Source of the DNA: Plenodomus lindquistii
Lineage: Eukaryota > Ascomycota > Dothideomycetes > Pleosporales > Leptosphaeriaceae
Length of the DNA stretch: 64,000 bases
NCBI GenBank assembly: GCA_025504975.1
Contig: JANUWI010000005.1
Span: forward strand, 620,001-684,000
Reading direction: 5' to 3'
Part shown: in pieces, positions 1-11,261 of the stretch
Layout of the letters: the number at the start of each line of letters is the position of its first letter
Numbering within the stretch: the first letter of the stretch is position 1
Position numbers and translations under genes: made by a program
Notes under the pieces: model-generated
The model's input: only the letters and a program-made list of their open reading frames with translations
Told to the model about the DNA's origin: nothing
Database searches by the model: none

Positions 1-183
1 CAGAGTCGGGCAAGGAGTCACAGCAAAATGAGGTGCTCGGATGTGGCGGTGCGATGTGGCGCAACAAACTACTATCGATAAGAGAAAGCGCGACTATGTC
101 ATGCGAGTGTCGCCTGCCCGATCGCGAAGTCTGAGTACTACACCTCGAACCATACTAATGTTCAGTAGACTTGAAGTGCATTC

Positions 184-1105
184 ATGGCAAAGAATGTACG
201 CATATCGCAGCTTAAAAAGCTGGTAGCTTGGTCGACCTCCATACAATTGCCCATTACACAAGCATCCCGTGCCTTCTCCGTGCTCAACAGGCCACCGCCA
301 AACTATGAGGGTCACATACCATTGACGCGTATCGAGAGGCTTGGGCTAGCTATAGGCTCTGGAATCGGGAGCTTTTTAGATCCTAGAAGAGGAGGTGTGT
401 GGCGCTCCCAGCTCGCCCATCCCATCGTTACTCATGTTGCTTGTAGATCTAATCGCGTCCTTCGGCGAGGCCACAGCGCAACCCTACTTCATATACCAAC
501 TACGAGATCGCATGCTCCTAGATCCCACTGGCCGACGAATACTGCGTGATCGACCCCGGCTGACTTCCACAACTCTGGATATACCTCGACTACGTAAACT
601 CCCTTCGAACACGTTAGGGTATGCCTATGCTGCATGGCTGGATGCAGAGGACGTCTCGCCTGATACACGCGCGGCTGTGAAATACATAGATGATGAGGAA
701 TGCGCATACGTGATGCAGCGGTATCGCGAATGTCATGATTTCTACCACGCGTTGGTAGGGCTGCCGGTCTTTCGTGAAGGGGAGGTGGCACTCAAGGCTT
801 TCGAGTTCGCGAACACTGGCCTACCGATGACAGGGCTGGCTGTCTTTAGCGCGTTTACCCTCAAGAAGGCTGAGTGGGCACGATTCTGGGATGTCTATGG
901 GCCATGGGCTGCACGAAATGGTGCCCAGAGCGGTGATGTGATCAACATCTACTGGGAAGAAGAGCTGGAGACGGACGTCGATGAATTAAGAACAAGGCTG
1001 GGGATCGAGAAGCCGCCAGACCTAAGGGCATGGAGAAAGGCGGAGCGCGAAGCTCGGAAGAAGGAGAAGGAGGCAAAGGAAGCCATGGCACGTGCTGCAG
1101 TATGA
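184..1105 (+). CDS. COQ4: COQ4, ubiquinone biosynthesis scaffold protein (mitochondrial)
   Basis: Exons 184-394 and 447-1105 (52-nt GT..AG intron) give 289 aa. The splice joins PRRG to DLIASFGEAT, restoring the continuous COQ4 family block. The hallmark HDxxHx11E metal-ligand motif is present (HDFYHALVGLPVFREGE; H167, D168, H171, E183 by my count). The N-terminus is basic and free of acidic residues for about 40 residues (KNVRISQLKKLVAW), as expected of a mitochondrial presequence. The C-terminal tail is Lys/Glu/Arg-rich (KAEREARKKEKEAKEA). Known role: Coq4 organises the CoQ-synthesis complex on the matrix side of the inner mitochondrial membrane, and recent work links it to C1 decarboxylation/hydroxylation of the ring. 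Length and motif are normal and nothing looks broken. The start is the first ATG that keeps the presequence. Confidence 0.95.
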
Positions 1106-1364
1106 GCCCTGCTAATGTACATTACTTGTATGGCTCGACTTTTCCGCTGTTCCTTACAGATGACGAAAATCAACACGCATTGTTCTCTCGAACAAGTGTG
1201 ACACGCTCGCAGCATGATTGTGATAGTTGTAGCCGACCGGTCTATGTGAAGCTATGTTTCTATTTCAAACACAGATGAAGGCCTCCTGGCGATGCATATA
1301 TCTACGAATATCACCGCTTTCCTGCCCCGAAGCAAGCTCCGTCCTACATGCCTCGCCGTGGATG

Positions 1365-2748
1365 TCACTGCTCGTAGAGTCCGTCTATCCACGGCTTCAA
1401 TGCACACAACCCAAACTCGACCGCTTCCTCTGTCCTGATGGTCCTGCTCCCTTGGCCCGGCACCAGATTGACCCACGCATCGAATAGTTCATTTGCATTT
1501 GCTTTACCCAGCCCTTTCGCCGTGAGTTCCGGGTCATTAGCTACCGCTGGCTCGATGCCTGCCACGCCACCGAATACGATGAGCAAGTGCTTGAACGATT
1601 CTGGTGCTTTGGTCGTGGGGCAAGGCTTCGTAGCACCTGGCAAGATGGAATGTACATCTACACCACGCTCCGATGTGCCGATCGTGTAGTCGTAACCATC
1701 CGAGTACTCGCATTCTGAGAATACAGTGCTCAGAGATGTGGCGCGGCGGACGCTATAGCCCCAGTAGTAGCCTGATTCTTCGCGGGGTAGACTAGACGGA
1801 CATGCGGTTGCTTCGAGGTCATCGCACTCTTCCTGCGAGAGATGTGGCCATGATGTCGGTTCTGCAGCACTGGAAAAGCGTACTGTCGTGCGCATGCCTT
1901 CCTCGATAGGCGACTCGGGTGGAATAGGAACGCGAACGGGATATGGCAAACCACACTTGACATATGCATAATTCAGCCCCTCAACCCCCCCTTTCTTCCC
2001 CTTCTTCCCGCCCTTCGATGTTGCCGCAGGTGATGGCGCCGGACCTACAACCAGACCCTCGCGATACTGACACCACTCATGGCTCCTCAGATGATGCGGC
2101 ATATCCATACTCGGCAAGCACCCCGCCCACTTTAGGTTTTGATGTTCCTGAAACAAGCCCATTCTCAGATGCGGCGGACACTCTGCAAAAGCAAGGACAT
2201 GGTACAGGAACTGGTCTGGATTCTGCCAGGCCTCGTCGGCCTCTAGAATGGAGTCGAGGATTTCTTGCTTGGTCTTCTTGCCTCGGGCTTTGCGGACGTA
2301 TTGCTCAGATACTACGTTGGGGTCGATGTTGGATGGGTCGTCGTCGTACACTACGATTTCATCGACACAGAAGACGGCTGCGGCGCGTGCGATGCGGCCG
2401 ACTTGCATGGTTTTGTGGTCGGGCTTTTTGGCGTTGAGGGTCCAGGAACCGGGGAGGGCGATGGTGACGGTCCAGTTGCGGCCTTGGGTGGGTTTGAAGA
2501 TTGCGGTTGGACGGGAGGTGTCGATGTCGGCTAGGGTTGGTTGCTCTTCTTGTTTTTGTTTCTTGAATGGGCTGGAGGTACTGTTGGCTTCTCCTCCATT
2601 CTGGTGAATGATTGGTGCTTTGCGCTTCTACAAAGTATGAGATCTTTGCAATGTCGTTTGATTGAGAGTTGGTATTTACCTTGCCAGAGCTGGTTAAGTC
2701 ACTTCGAGATCTCGAATCAATATCATTGGTATCGCGGTCCCGTGCCAT
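1365..2748 (-). CDS. SPOUT-fold RNA methyltransferase, SPOUT1/CENP-32 (C9orf114) family
   Basis: Two exons, 2748-2680 and 2627-1365 (intron 2628-2679, 52 nt), encode 443 aa. The first 23 codons are charged and low in complexity. The conserved core starts with RPTAIFKPTQGRNWTVTIALPGSW, then MQVGRIARAAAVFCVDEIVVYDD, the family's Rossmann-like start, and later LNYAYVKCGLPYPVRV. The C-terminal half has HLLIVFGGVAGIEPAVANDPEL and LVPGQGSRTIRTEEAV, the knotted SAM-binding region typical of SPOUT enzymes. Known: human C9orf114/SPOUT1 belongs to the DUF171 SPOUT clade and has been linked to RNA methylation and to mitotic spindles; the fungal substrate is not known to me. The family assignment is confident and the substrate is open. 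Confidence 0.88.
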
Positions 2749-3143
2749 GATGAATGGATATCTTCAAAGGAGACGGGAGTTCCCCCTCAATTTGCGTTGT
2801 GGTCAAAAACGAGGTACACAGCGATAAAAGTCGCGCGGTATCTTTTCACACAGTATCTAGTCGTGAAGCTGTTCAAAGACGTTATATTCAAAGATGTTGA
2901 CAATGACATCGAAAGTGAAGCTCGAAAAGTAAAATCCACATGCATCAGGGTCCAACACTAGCGTGTCTTCCCACGCGTAATCCCTGCAGCTTTATGTGCC
3001 TAACGACCATCACTCTCAGGCGACCAACAACGTCGCAAAAGTCGTGGAAGCGCAAAAGCTTACTTCTACCTCTAACCCTTCATACTCCACGGTATTGCGG
3101 TCGCACCAACCCACCAACCCCACCTCCCTTCCCTCCACACAAC
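2749..3143. other. Intergenic, divergent promoter region
   Basis: About 400 bp between the divergently transcribed SPOUT methyltransferase and the small membrane-protein gene. From about 3050 the plus strand is C/T-rich, as is common just upstream of fungal start codons. No further ORF or motif was recognised. Confidence 0.5.
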
Positions 3144-3588
3144 ATGTCCTCAAACAACTCATCCGCCGCCACGTCGTCCTCAGAGTACCACTCCCCTCTC
3201 CCCTCCAAAGAACCACAATCATACTGATAAACCACTCAGCACCACCAAACCCTCGCCTTCCACCACCACTAAACCCACCACCTCCATCTTCTCAACCCTG
3301 ACATCATTCACTCTCCTCTACGTCACAACCCTGTTCTCCCTCGATTCCTGGGCCGCTGCTCGCGCATCCCCGCACCGCGCCCCAAGCAACGACGCTCACT
3401 ACCGTCCTGCACCGTCGGCGCCCGCTCCGGGTAGTTACCAGGCGGGTATGCATGGGAGGGGAAGCGCGGGACCGAGGGATCCAGATGAGGAGAGGAGAAG
3501 GAGAGGAGGCAGGGATGTGGGGGTTGTGGATTCGAGGCCGCCGTTGGGGATGGGGGGGAGTGCGGCGTGTGGTGCTTGTTTGATCTAG
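3144..3588 (+). CDS. Small single-span membrane protein with C-terminal CGAC motif (possibly selenoprotein-K-like)
   Basis: Not visible as one ORF. Joining 3144-3184 to 3240-3588 across a 55-nt intron (donor GTACCA, branch-like CTGATAA, acceptor CTCAG) gives an open frame of 129 aa ending in TAG. Layout: a Ser/Thr-rich N-terminus of about 30 residues; one hydrophobic span (SIFSTLTSFTLLYVTTLFSL); then a Pro/Gly/Arg-rich tail with HGRGSAGPRDPDERRRRGGR; the end is PPLGMGGSAACGACLI. The layout (N-terminal span, basic Gly/Arg tail, Cys near the extreme C-terminus after MGG) resembles selenoprotein K/SelG proteins with Cys in place of Sec. That is inference from architecture, not a demonstrated homology. 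The donor is weak, so the gene is probable rather than certain. Confidence 0.58.
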
Positions 3589-3900
3589 GGAGTGGGTGGG
3601 TTTCTGGATGGGAAATGGAGTCTGTGGCGTTGAGAGGTGCCTCTGGTGTTACTGGGATTAGGAATTGCGACCTTTCAACACGGAAGGCGTCTGAGTACTG
3701 AATCGTGTCCTTTCATGATGATTTCACTGAATATGTGGGAGCTTTTTTTGGGATGGGTCCAAGTGGTGATTCGATAGTCTTATAATACAGACGCCACTAC
3801 GAATGCTTGTTCGCTGATATATGCTGACAAGTCCTTCTCAACATCCTCCACTTTCCCAAGTTCATCGAATTTATGTTCCTTTCTATAGTCCCATCTCCCT
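3589..3900. other. Convergent 3' region
   Basis: About 310 bp between two convergent genes. It should hold both 3' UTRs. No coding signal was seen. Confidence 0.5.
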
Positions 3901-4476
3901 CTAGTACTGACCAGCCGCCTGCTGACAAGCCTTGAGCTGATCCAAGTACCATCCGCAAATCGTCAAACTTCCCTGGTTCTCGTCCATGCACTTGCGGAAG
4001 GTGTTGACGTCGTTAGCGCAAGGGCCGCTCGCCTGCTGCATCTGCGAAGTTGAGTGCTGTGCGGCGAAGTCGGTGTTCTGGGGAGAGGCCTCGGCGGGCG
4101 CGGATGAGCCGCCACTGAACCAGCCACCGACGGCGTGGCCGATGGAGGATCCTACAGCAACACCGCTGGGTGATTGTTAGTATAGTGTCTATGAATGTAG
4201 TGTGATGTGAACAGTGGCGGTTTAGGCAGCCATTGAGCCACCGTGGATCGGGACAGCTTACGCAGCGGTGCTAGCCATCTGTCCGAAAAGACCAGGTCCC
4301 TGAGAGGAGGCAGGTGCTGGTGCCTGCGAGGCGACTGGCGGTGGGTGTCCTCCAGCAGCGGGAGCAGCGGCCGTCGAGTGAGGGCGCGCAGAAGCGGGTG
4401 CGGGCGCAGTGGTCGCGGGCTTGGTAGCCGGGACAGTTGGGCGACGGGGCGCAGTTCCTCCACGCTGGCGGGCCAT
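3901..4476 (-). CDS. MIX17: Twin CX9C mitochondrial protein, CHCHD2/CHCHD10 (MIX17) family
   Basis: Exons 4476-4262 and 4165-3901 (intron 4166-4261, 96 nt) encode 159 aa. The N-terminal half is Ala/Pro/Arg-rich with no acidic residues (MARQRGGTAPRRPTVPATKP), a mitochondrial targeting pattern. The middle is Gly-rich and hydrophobic (GLFGQMASTAAGVAVGSSIGHAVGG), matching the family's conserved helix. The C-terminus has two CX9C motifs, CANDVNTFRKC (C121/C131) and CGWYLDQLKAC (C142/C152), that would form the CHCH helical hairpin held by two disulfides through the Mia40 pathway. Known: CHCHD2/10 act in the intermembrane space in cristae/MICOS-linked and respiratory functions; yeast Mix17/Mic17 is the counterpart. 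Length and motifs are normal. Confidence 0.93.
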
Positions 4477-5423
4477 TGCGATTGATGGGTTTGGTGGTTG
4501 GAGAGTCGTGGGTATAGGAATAGGAAGCTGTTCGCAAGACGGTGATGTTGTGGAGATGGCAACGGGAAGGCAAATTGAAGATGCCCGGAGCTCCGAGGTT
4601 CGTTCCAGAAACATCGGCGTTAGTGTAAATGCGGCTTGGCGCGTGAGTTTTGTAAGGCCTCTGATTGGACCATGGCTGCTTGACGCCCTCTACAACTCTC
4701 ATGTTTGCCGCCTGAATACTGAAACGCAACCATAGCTGCGAGAAGCTGTCAACAACTGAGACTTGAAGAATCCGTCCTTAAGAGGCGTTTGGAACAGGCG
4801 TTTGGAAGCTCCTCGTTCCTCCACGTCGGGCACTACTAGAAAGACGATCGTCATTTATTACACCAGTCGTCAAAACGGCTGTAACATCACTCAGGGCTAT
4901 TTTATCTGCTTTCATCTGTGGTAGAGCAACCTAGCGACGGATGCAATCCACAGTCGCCTCGAAGCCACATTGGCACTATTGATCAATAAATTGCTGTTTT
5001 CCACACCCCGCACTCTTATTGCCGCATTTGGCAATTTCGAGTTGCCCTACTGCGTAATGCGGCATGTCGCGAACACCATGGCTTGTCTATATTGGAACTA
5101 AGCCTTTTGACATGCAACTAGTATATACGACAGCTCGTAAATGAACCAGTGATCTTTTGGACGTCACAGTACGATAGTCAGACGCGGTGACTTTCAGTGA
5201 ATGTTGAATCGTTATTTTTCTTTCTCGATCACATAGTATCCTAGACACCCCCCCGCCCGACCCAAGGGTATCATATAGACACGAACGGACTCCTTCCCGT
5301 AGGGCATCGCAATAAAGCGATGCAGATGATCGCAAATGGCTATGCTTTTTGAGGTCATGACCGCCTGTTTTCTGGCCGCACATGCTGCAAGTGACTTTTA
5401 GTGTTCCTCCCCCACCCATCGCT
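4477..5423. other. Intergenic
   Basis: About 950 bp between the start of the CHCH gene and the 3' end of the deubiquitinase gene, both on the minus strand. It should contain the CHCH promoter and the deubiquitinase 3' UTR. Reading frames here are short or lack family resemblance. There is a C-rich run near 5249-5260. Confidence 0.5.
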
Positions 5424-8169
5424 TCAAGTCTCCGTGCGCTGATAGAACAGGATATATGCCACCTTGTTGTCGCGAACATTTTCCTTGGGCAGAGGCGTCC
5501 TCTTGCCGGCCGAGTTTGGCGTCGCCGTTCCATTAACAACACCAGTCCACTTCTTGGTGTTGTCCTTTTGCTTCTCTGTGCCGTTGACTTGACTCCATGC
5601 ACCCTTGTCCGACTCTTCCTCGTCCATGTCGATCTGTGCGAAAAAGTTTTTGCTTTTCCCAGCATCGCTCTTGTGTTGTTCCAGTGCAGCTGCGAGAACC
5701 TTGGGATCTTCCTCGGCACCCCCTTCCGCAACATCTTCTGCACGAATCCGTCGGATAATGGTGTCGTCCATACGAATCCACTCTTTGCCTTCTTGTCTGC
5801 GCAGATCCACAGTGTAGTGACCACCGCTTGCGTTCTTGCCGTGGTGATATACAACGCCGGTGAGCCTGTAGCGTGGGAAGCCACCCTGTTTCTGAAAGCT
5901 TGCTCGCTTGTGTTGAGCAAAGACTTCCTTTGGAAGCTCAAGCTCTAAAGGATACCCAATCTTCTTCCAGATCTTCTGAGGTCCCTTCTCATCATAGTGA
6001 AAACGCTTCAGATGTAGTATCAGGACGGGCGGAAGAGTCTCGATGTGGACCTGCTTGGTCGAGGCACGAGCACCGCGGGCAGCACCATCCAGTGTTTCGA
6101 GGCGCGTCAGGTTCTTAAGCGCATCCGATATGTTATTTATATGGGCCTCGCCAATGTCCAACTGGAGTGGCTGATAAGGCTCTAGGGTGACCGACGGCTT
6201 CTCGCCCGGCTTCTTGTACTCGGACCTGAGCTTACCTCCGAATATCTTGGTGATTGGAGTCTCATACTCGATGGTACCCGATGTCTGGGTGACCGCAGTC
6301 TTCTGTTTAGGGCCTACTTCGTGCCATCCGGTTTCTGCTGATCCTGACTGCTCACTGATGGGTGATGTCAAAGGCTCTTGATTCTGCTTTTGCTTATCGT
6401 TCTTGATCAGCTGGGCGCACTCGTCATGAAGACCAGCCAGCAAGAAGCCGAGGAATTCTTCAGCGTCTTCTTGCTGTCCCCGCTTCATGTTATCGAAACG
6501 AGGAAGGCGCTTGATGACATCATAAACATATTCTGGTGTCAATGGATCGCCGTACTGCTCCAGCTCGTTGTCCTTTAGGCGGAGTCGTAGCTGGTCAACA
6601 GAGGCTGCCGAGTCAATCAGCTTGAAGTCGCGCATGAACATGATCCTGTATTGATTAGCTGCAGGGAAATTATAGCCTTGTTCTTTTGCTTACATAGCGT
6701 CGACGAGAGGTGTCTCCGACTTGAAGCTGTGCGCGGCGCGCTTTGCAACTTGATCCAAGAAGTCATAGAAAGGAGCGCAGAAAAGAAGGACCTGAAGAAT
6801 CTGCAGACCGTATTAGAAAGAGAACATAGGGTTATAGGGGAAAACCTACAGAGTTCATATAGCACAAATTACCAGTGTTTACAAGACCGCGTGGTTCGAT
6901 GAAAGCAATCTTCTTATCGGCATCGACTGAAAAAGAGGCGAGGACATCGGCGAGTGTGTTGCTGCTCTTTGTGACTGGTGGCCCACTAACAGGAGCAGCG
7001 ACAACGCCGTTGGGTGTGGGAGGTGCCTGTGCTACAACAGGAGCATTTTTCGCTCTCAGAAGCTCTGCCCAAGACTTCGGTGCTACTGGCTTGGGAGGTG
7101 AGGCCTTGGGGGTCTCCTCAGCGTTACCATTGACTTCCAGGGCTGGAGCCGCAGCGATACTGACTGACTCTTGTTGCGTAGGCGCGGGTGATTTGATCGA
7201 CTTCTGGGTCGTCGATGTAGCACTGGGCGCTTGGCTTGGCTTGATAGGGATAAGTGGTACGGCCGGCTTGGTAGCGTTACGAGTATGCTTTGTCACTGTC
7301 GCGGTTGCAGATGTTTGCGCAGGAGGTGGCATGGCAGATGGTGTCGTAGGGTGCGCTAGGTCAACTTCCGATGGCGGATGGGAGGTAGATGGGGTCTCGA
7401 CCTCGGCGTCTGATTGAACCGCAATAGTCGATGCCTGTGACTCTGCGGGCTCCTCTGTTGGCGTTGGTGTGCCCTCTCTGTCCTGCTCAAGACCATCTTC
7501 CTCATTAACTTGATCGCGTGAGGGCAAAGCAAGACCTTCCTCTTCAGTAGACACAGGAACCCTGCGTCGTCGCCGTCTCCCCGACGCACGAGCAGGGAAC
7601 TGTGATTCAGGAACTGAAAACCATGGAAGTGGTGGGTAGAAAGGCTTGAAGGTCGTGGACGGAGGGGTCGCAGGGGCGGAGGGGGCGGACTTTGGTTCGA
7701 CGGTCGGGGGCGGCGTGGCAACAGTAGCAACAGTGGCAGCAACTGGAGGAGACGAGATGGACGGCTGGGTCTGCAAGTGCGGAGAGGGCGTGGACGGTGT
7801 TGGTTTGGGCGTCTGCATCCGTGGCGCAGGTGGAGTGTGCGAGTGGACAATTGGAGGCGTTTGCCCCATGGCGCGGTTGACGGGAGGCGCCATGTGCAGG
7901 TGTGAAGAGACTACGACAGGCGAGGCGTGGGGCTGGAACTGGCGCGGAGGCATGACATACTGCGGCGGCGGCGGTGGCTGTTGGTAGGGGTACCATTGCT
8001 GCTGCATGTGCGGCATGTGCTGGGGGTAACCGTGGGGAGGGCCATACTGCTGTGGGTAGTGGTACTGCGCATATGGATTGTGCACCGGGGAGTGAGTCGC
8101 CTGGGGATACTGGTAGTGATGATACTGGTCAGCCTGGCGTCTCCCCGGCGGAATGTGGCCGGGCATCAT
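5424..8169 (-). CDS. UBP3: Ubiquitin-specific protease, USP10/Ubp3 type
   Basis: Exons 8169-6850, 6800-6694 and 6645-5424 (introns 49 and 48 nt) give 882 aa from the first in-frame ATG. The first ~400 residues are Pro/Gln/His/Ser-rich and disordered. The catalytic domain starts at IEPRGLVNTGNLCYMNSILQ with nucleophile Cys436. The middle has RGQQEDAEEFLGFLLAGLHDE and GWHEVGPKQKTAVTQ..PITKIFGGKLRS, blocks specific to USP10 rather than to USPs in general. The His box is VVYHHGKNASGGHYTVDL (His near 752) and the end is AYILFYQRTE. Known: Ubp3/USP10 works with Bre5/G3BP, removes ubiquitin from 40S subunits and COPII components, and acts in ribophagy and stress granules. An acceptor-like TTGCGCAG just upstream (8183) keeps the frame open, so a short extra 5' exon is possible. 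The gene is divergent from the RNF10-type ligase. Confidence 0.93.
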
Positions 8170-8979
8170 GGGCCTGTGTTGCCTGCGCAATTAGTCGCTG
8201 GCCGGGGACCAACGCTAATTTGCGAGGCAACTGGAGTCGGCGCGGCGGAGGGCGAGGTGCGATGGCTCGGGTGGTCCAAGTGCAGGCACTGGCCGGGGGG
8301 CAGATGTGAATGGCAGTTCAGGCGGATGATGCAGATGCGGATGTGCAGCGAGGTCGCGCGACAGCGGACGGGCGAGGTGCTGCGGGGGCGGCGATGACGG
8401 AGGAGAGCCACGGCGCGGTCATATCAGCATGCCATGAGCAAGCACGGGGGGCGGGTGATGTGCACGGGGTGGGCGAAGGGTGTGGGGGATAGTTTGGGGG
8501 GGAAATTGTTTGAATCGCCTGTCGCGATGTTGGAGTGCCGTGGTCAGTGCGTGCTGGAGCGGAAGCAGCCCTCACGAACGGTCGATACGGATGGCTTGGT
8601 GATTTCCAAACACCAAAGCCAATGGACACGTTGACAAGAAGCCGTTGTTCCAGTATATGGCTGTACCCTAGTAGTCGCACGGCCAGCAGAGACTCTGCCA
8701 ATGTGCATCAATCAATACGCGACCAGAGACCACGCCCGAGGCAGACGCGGACGGGGGCACCCACGTGACGTCCCTGCGTCATGACGATTCCCGCCACTCG
8801 AGGCTGACTCCTCCTCCCCCAGTGGCACCCTTCTGGGCCTGCGACTCCGCACACTGATCTCCAACACACCATCCACACCCCTCCACGCCGCTCTCCACGC
8901 TCTCCTGCGACTCTTTCTCTCGCTGGTCCCCACGTGAGAACGCTCGCTCCATCCATTCGTGGGCCCTTAGTTGGGAGCC
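8170..8979. promoter_or_regulatory. Shared divergent promoter of the USP10-type and RNF10-type genes
   Basis: About 810 bp separates the two head-to-head start codons. It probably contains both promoters and 5' UTRs, and perhaps a short first exon of the deubiquitinase near its right-hand side. It is GC-rich, especially 8230-8480. No TATA box was recognised. I cannot place transcription start sites from sequence alone. Confidence 0.5.
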
Positions 8980-11261
8980 ATGTCTGCGATCCCTCCCCCA
9001 ATCGCGTCGTCTTCCAAAGCCTCGGCCTCTTCTGGTCCCGCCTCGCCAGCGCAGAACCAGCCCAGCGCAATCAGCACCAGCAACTTCTTCGGACAGCAGC
9101 GGGGTACAGCAGCGGGCGGGTCGACGCGGTCATCCACGCCACGGGGCAACCAGCAAAGCAAGAAGCAGCACAAGGGCTCAAAGCGTTTCAGGCAAACGGA
9201 TGAGGATGCCATTGACGAATCTGTGGGTCGGAGCATCGCACCTCTCCAGCGCCGCTGCTAACTAGATAGCTCGCCATGGCTCCCTTTACAAACCGCAAAG
9301 GCCAGACTTCGATAACCCATCTCATGAACTTTAGCCTACCTCCCCGCCCGCAAAACAACCATTCGCACAGCTATGGCAGAAACTACCGGAGGAATCCGAC
9401 ATGGGGCCTGGGATCTGGCTATCACGCCGTGGACAAAGCACGGTATGTAGTGTTTCCCGGTGTAACATGGCCTCCCACATCTGCTGACACGTCTAGCTAT
9501 GTCCACGCCAACTATCGTTTTATCGTAGATCCCCGCGGCGACTATCGGGCGCAGAGTGTAGACGCTGATATCCACTTGGACTGGAACAACGTCCTGCAGA
9601 TATTGGCGTCTGAACTCTCGCAGGAAGCCTCTTGTCCTATTTGTCTTGGAACTCCGGTAGCCCCAAGGATGGCAAGATGTGGCCATATATTCTGTCTGCC
9701 CTGTCTTATTCGATACATGCAGTCAGAAGATGAGGGCAAAGCCCCCGAGAAAAAGGCGCGATCGAAGAAGTGTCCGTTGTGCTTCGATACCATATACACC
9801 GCCGAGACGAGGCCTGTGCGGTGGTACACGGGGCAAGAGAACGAAGCCCCTAGAGAGGGCGGCGATGTGGTTCTTCGCCTGGTGGTCCGGCCAGCTGGAA
9901 GCACGCTGGCAATGCCCCGCGACGGTGCAGACGCATTAGCCAAAGACCAGGATATCCCTTGGTTTCATGCCGCCGAGGCCATGGATTATGCTCGAGTCAT
10001 GCGCGGTGGAGAAGACTACCTCTTGGAGCAGTATGATCAGGAAATCACCAAGCTCGAGCAACAGGGCAAGGAAGACGAGGTCATGTTCGCCGAAGACAGC
10101 ATGGAGTGGACCAAGAAAGCGATACGTAACATCCGGGAGTCGAAAGAAAAGATCAAAGGCATCGGCAATCCTCCAGCAGAGCCACCAAAGCCAGCAGAGC
10201 CGAAAGTCAAGAGAGCCCCAATCGTCTTTGATGAAGAACCAGGAGCAGCACCCGAAATGTACACCATGCGCAACTTCCTGAAATCAGGGCAAGACTTTGT
10301 ACCAGGTGGTGCAGTCCCAGAGGCCGCCCCTGCTAATGTCAAGGAACAGAGGACAATGTCCACCTCCTCCCACACATCAAAGACAAGTCATGGGATCGCA
10401 TCGACATTGGCCGAACTTCGCAATCGTCAACACCACGAGCAACACAACACTCCTTCTGAATATTTCTTTTACCACGCACTGCTACATTACTACCTCTCAC
10501 CACTTGATATCCGCATCTTGAAAGCAGCTTTTGGCAATTTCGCATCATTTCCGTCAACAATATTACCCCGTGTCGAGCGTATTTCAACAGGTCACGTCGT
10601 AGACGATGAGCTAAGGAGACGAACCAAGTATCTAGCTCATCTGCCATATGGTTGTGAGGTTGGATTTCTCGAATGTGATTGGACAGACACCGTTGCGCCA
10701 GAGGTTCTAGAGCAATTCAAGGGCGAGATCGAGAAGAGGCGGAAGAAGCATACGGACAAGGAGACTAGAGAGGAGAAAGCGCGTGTGCGAGCAGAGAAAG
10801 CCGAGTACGCTGAGTTCTCATCATCCCGTCGAAAGCGGCCAAGCATCTCGGAGAGGTTTTCAGCAGACGACTTCCAACCCCTGGCATCTGGAAGTGTTTC
10901 AGATGCACAAGTTGATGGCGAACATACATCGTCTTCGCCTCCGTGGCCGTCAAGACGAGGTGACGGCTTCGCTTCGCTAGCTTCGCCTTCAACAAGTCCG
11001 TCTGCACCGCGCACTGTCTGGGGTACTGCTGTCATTGCTGGCACCTCCCCTGTTCTTGGACCGCAGGATCAGAATGATGGTGAGGATGGCTGGCTACAGG
11101 GCTGGGAGAAGGATTTGCTTCAAGAGGAAGATATACTCGCTCAAGCGCAGGCTCTGTCGTTGGGGGGTGGGGAAGAAGCCCCCAAGAAGCAAGCGGGCGG
11201 AAAGAAAAAGAAAGGAAAAAAGATAACTCTCATGAGCACGAATGTGCGGAGAGGTGCATAA
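8980..11261 (+). CDS. MAG2: RING-finger E3 ubiquitin ligase, RNF10/Mag2 type
   Basis: Exons 8980-9222, 9270-9442 and 9497-11261 (introns 47 and 54 nt) encode 726 aa. The N-terminus is Ser/Ala/Gln-rich (NFFGQQRGTAAGGS). Then come RKGQTSITHLMNFSLPPR and ARYVHANYRFIVDPRGDY, conserved in RNF10 upstream of its RING. The RING finger begins at C185 (SCPICLGTPVAPRMARCGHIFCLPCL) and closes with KKCPLCFDTIY, a C3HC4 pattern. The C-terminal third has a coiled, charged region (FKGEIEKRRKKHTDKETREEKAR) and ends GGKKKKGKKITLMSTNVRRGA. Known: human RNF10 and yeast Mag2 ubiquitylate 40S proteins uS3/uS5 on stalled or defective ribosomes. It is head-to-head with a USP10/Ubp3-type gene. The 54-nt second intron has no in-frame stop, so an unspliced message would still be translated with 18 extra residues. 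Confidence 0.92.

Noticed and set aside
5087..5941. 284-codon minus-strand frame overlapping the end of the USP10-type gene
   Set aside because: Its 3' half lies beyond the deubiquitinase stop and its 5' half is an out-of-frame reading of the catalytic domain; Cys pairs in it appear accidental.
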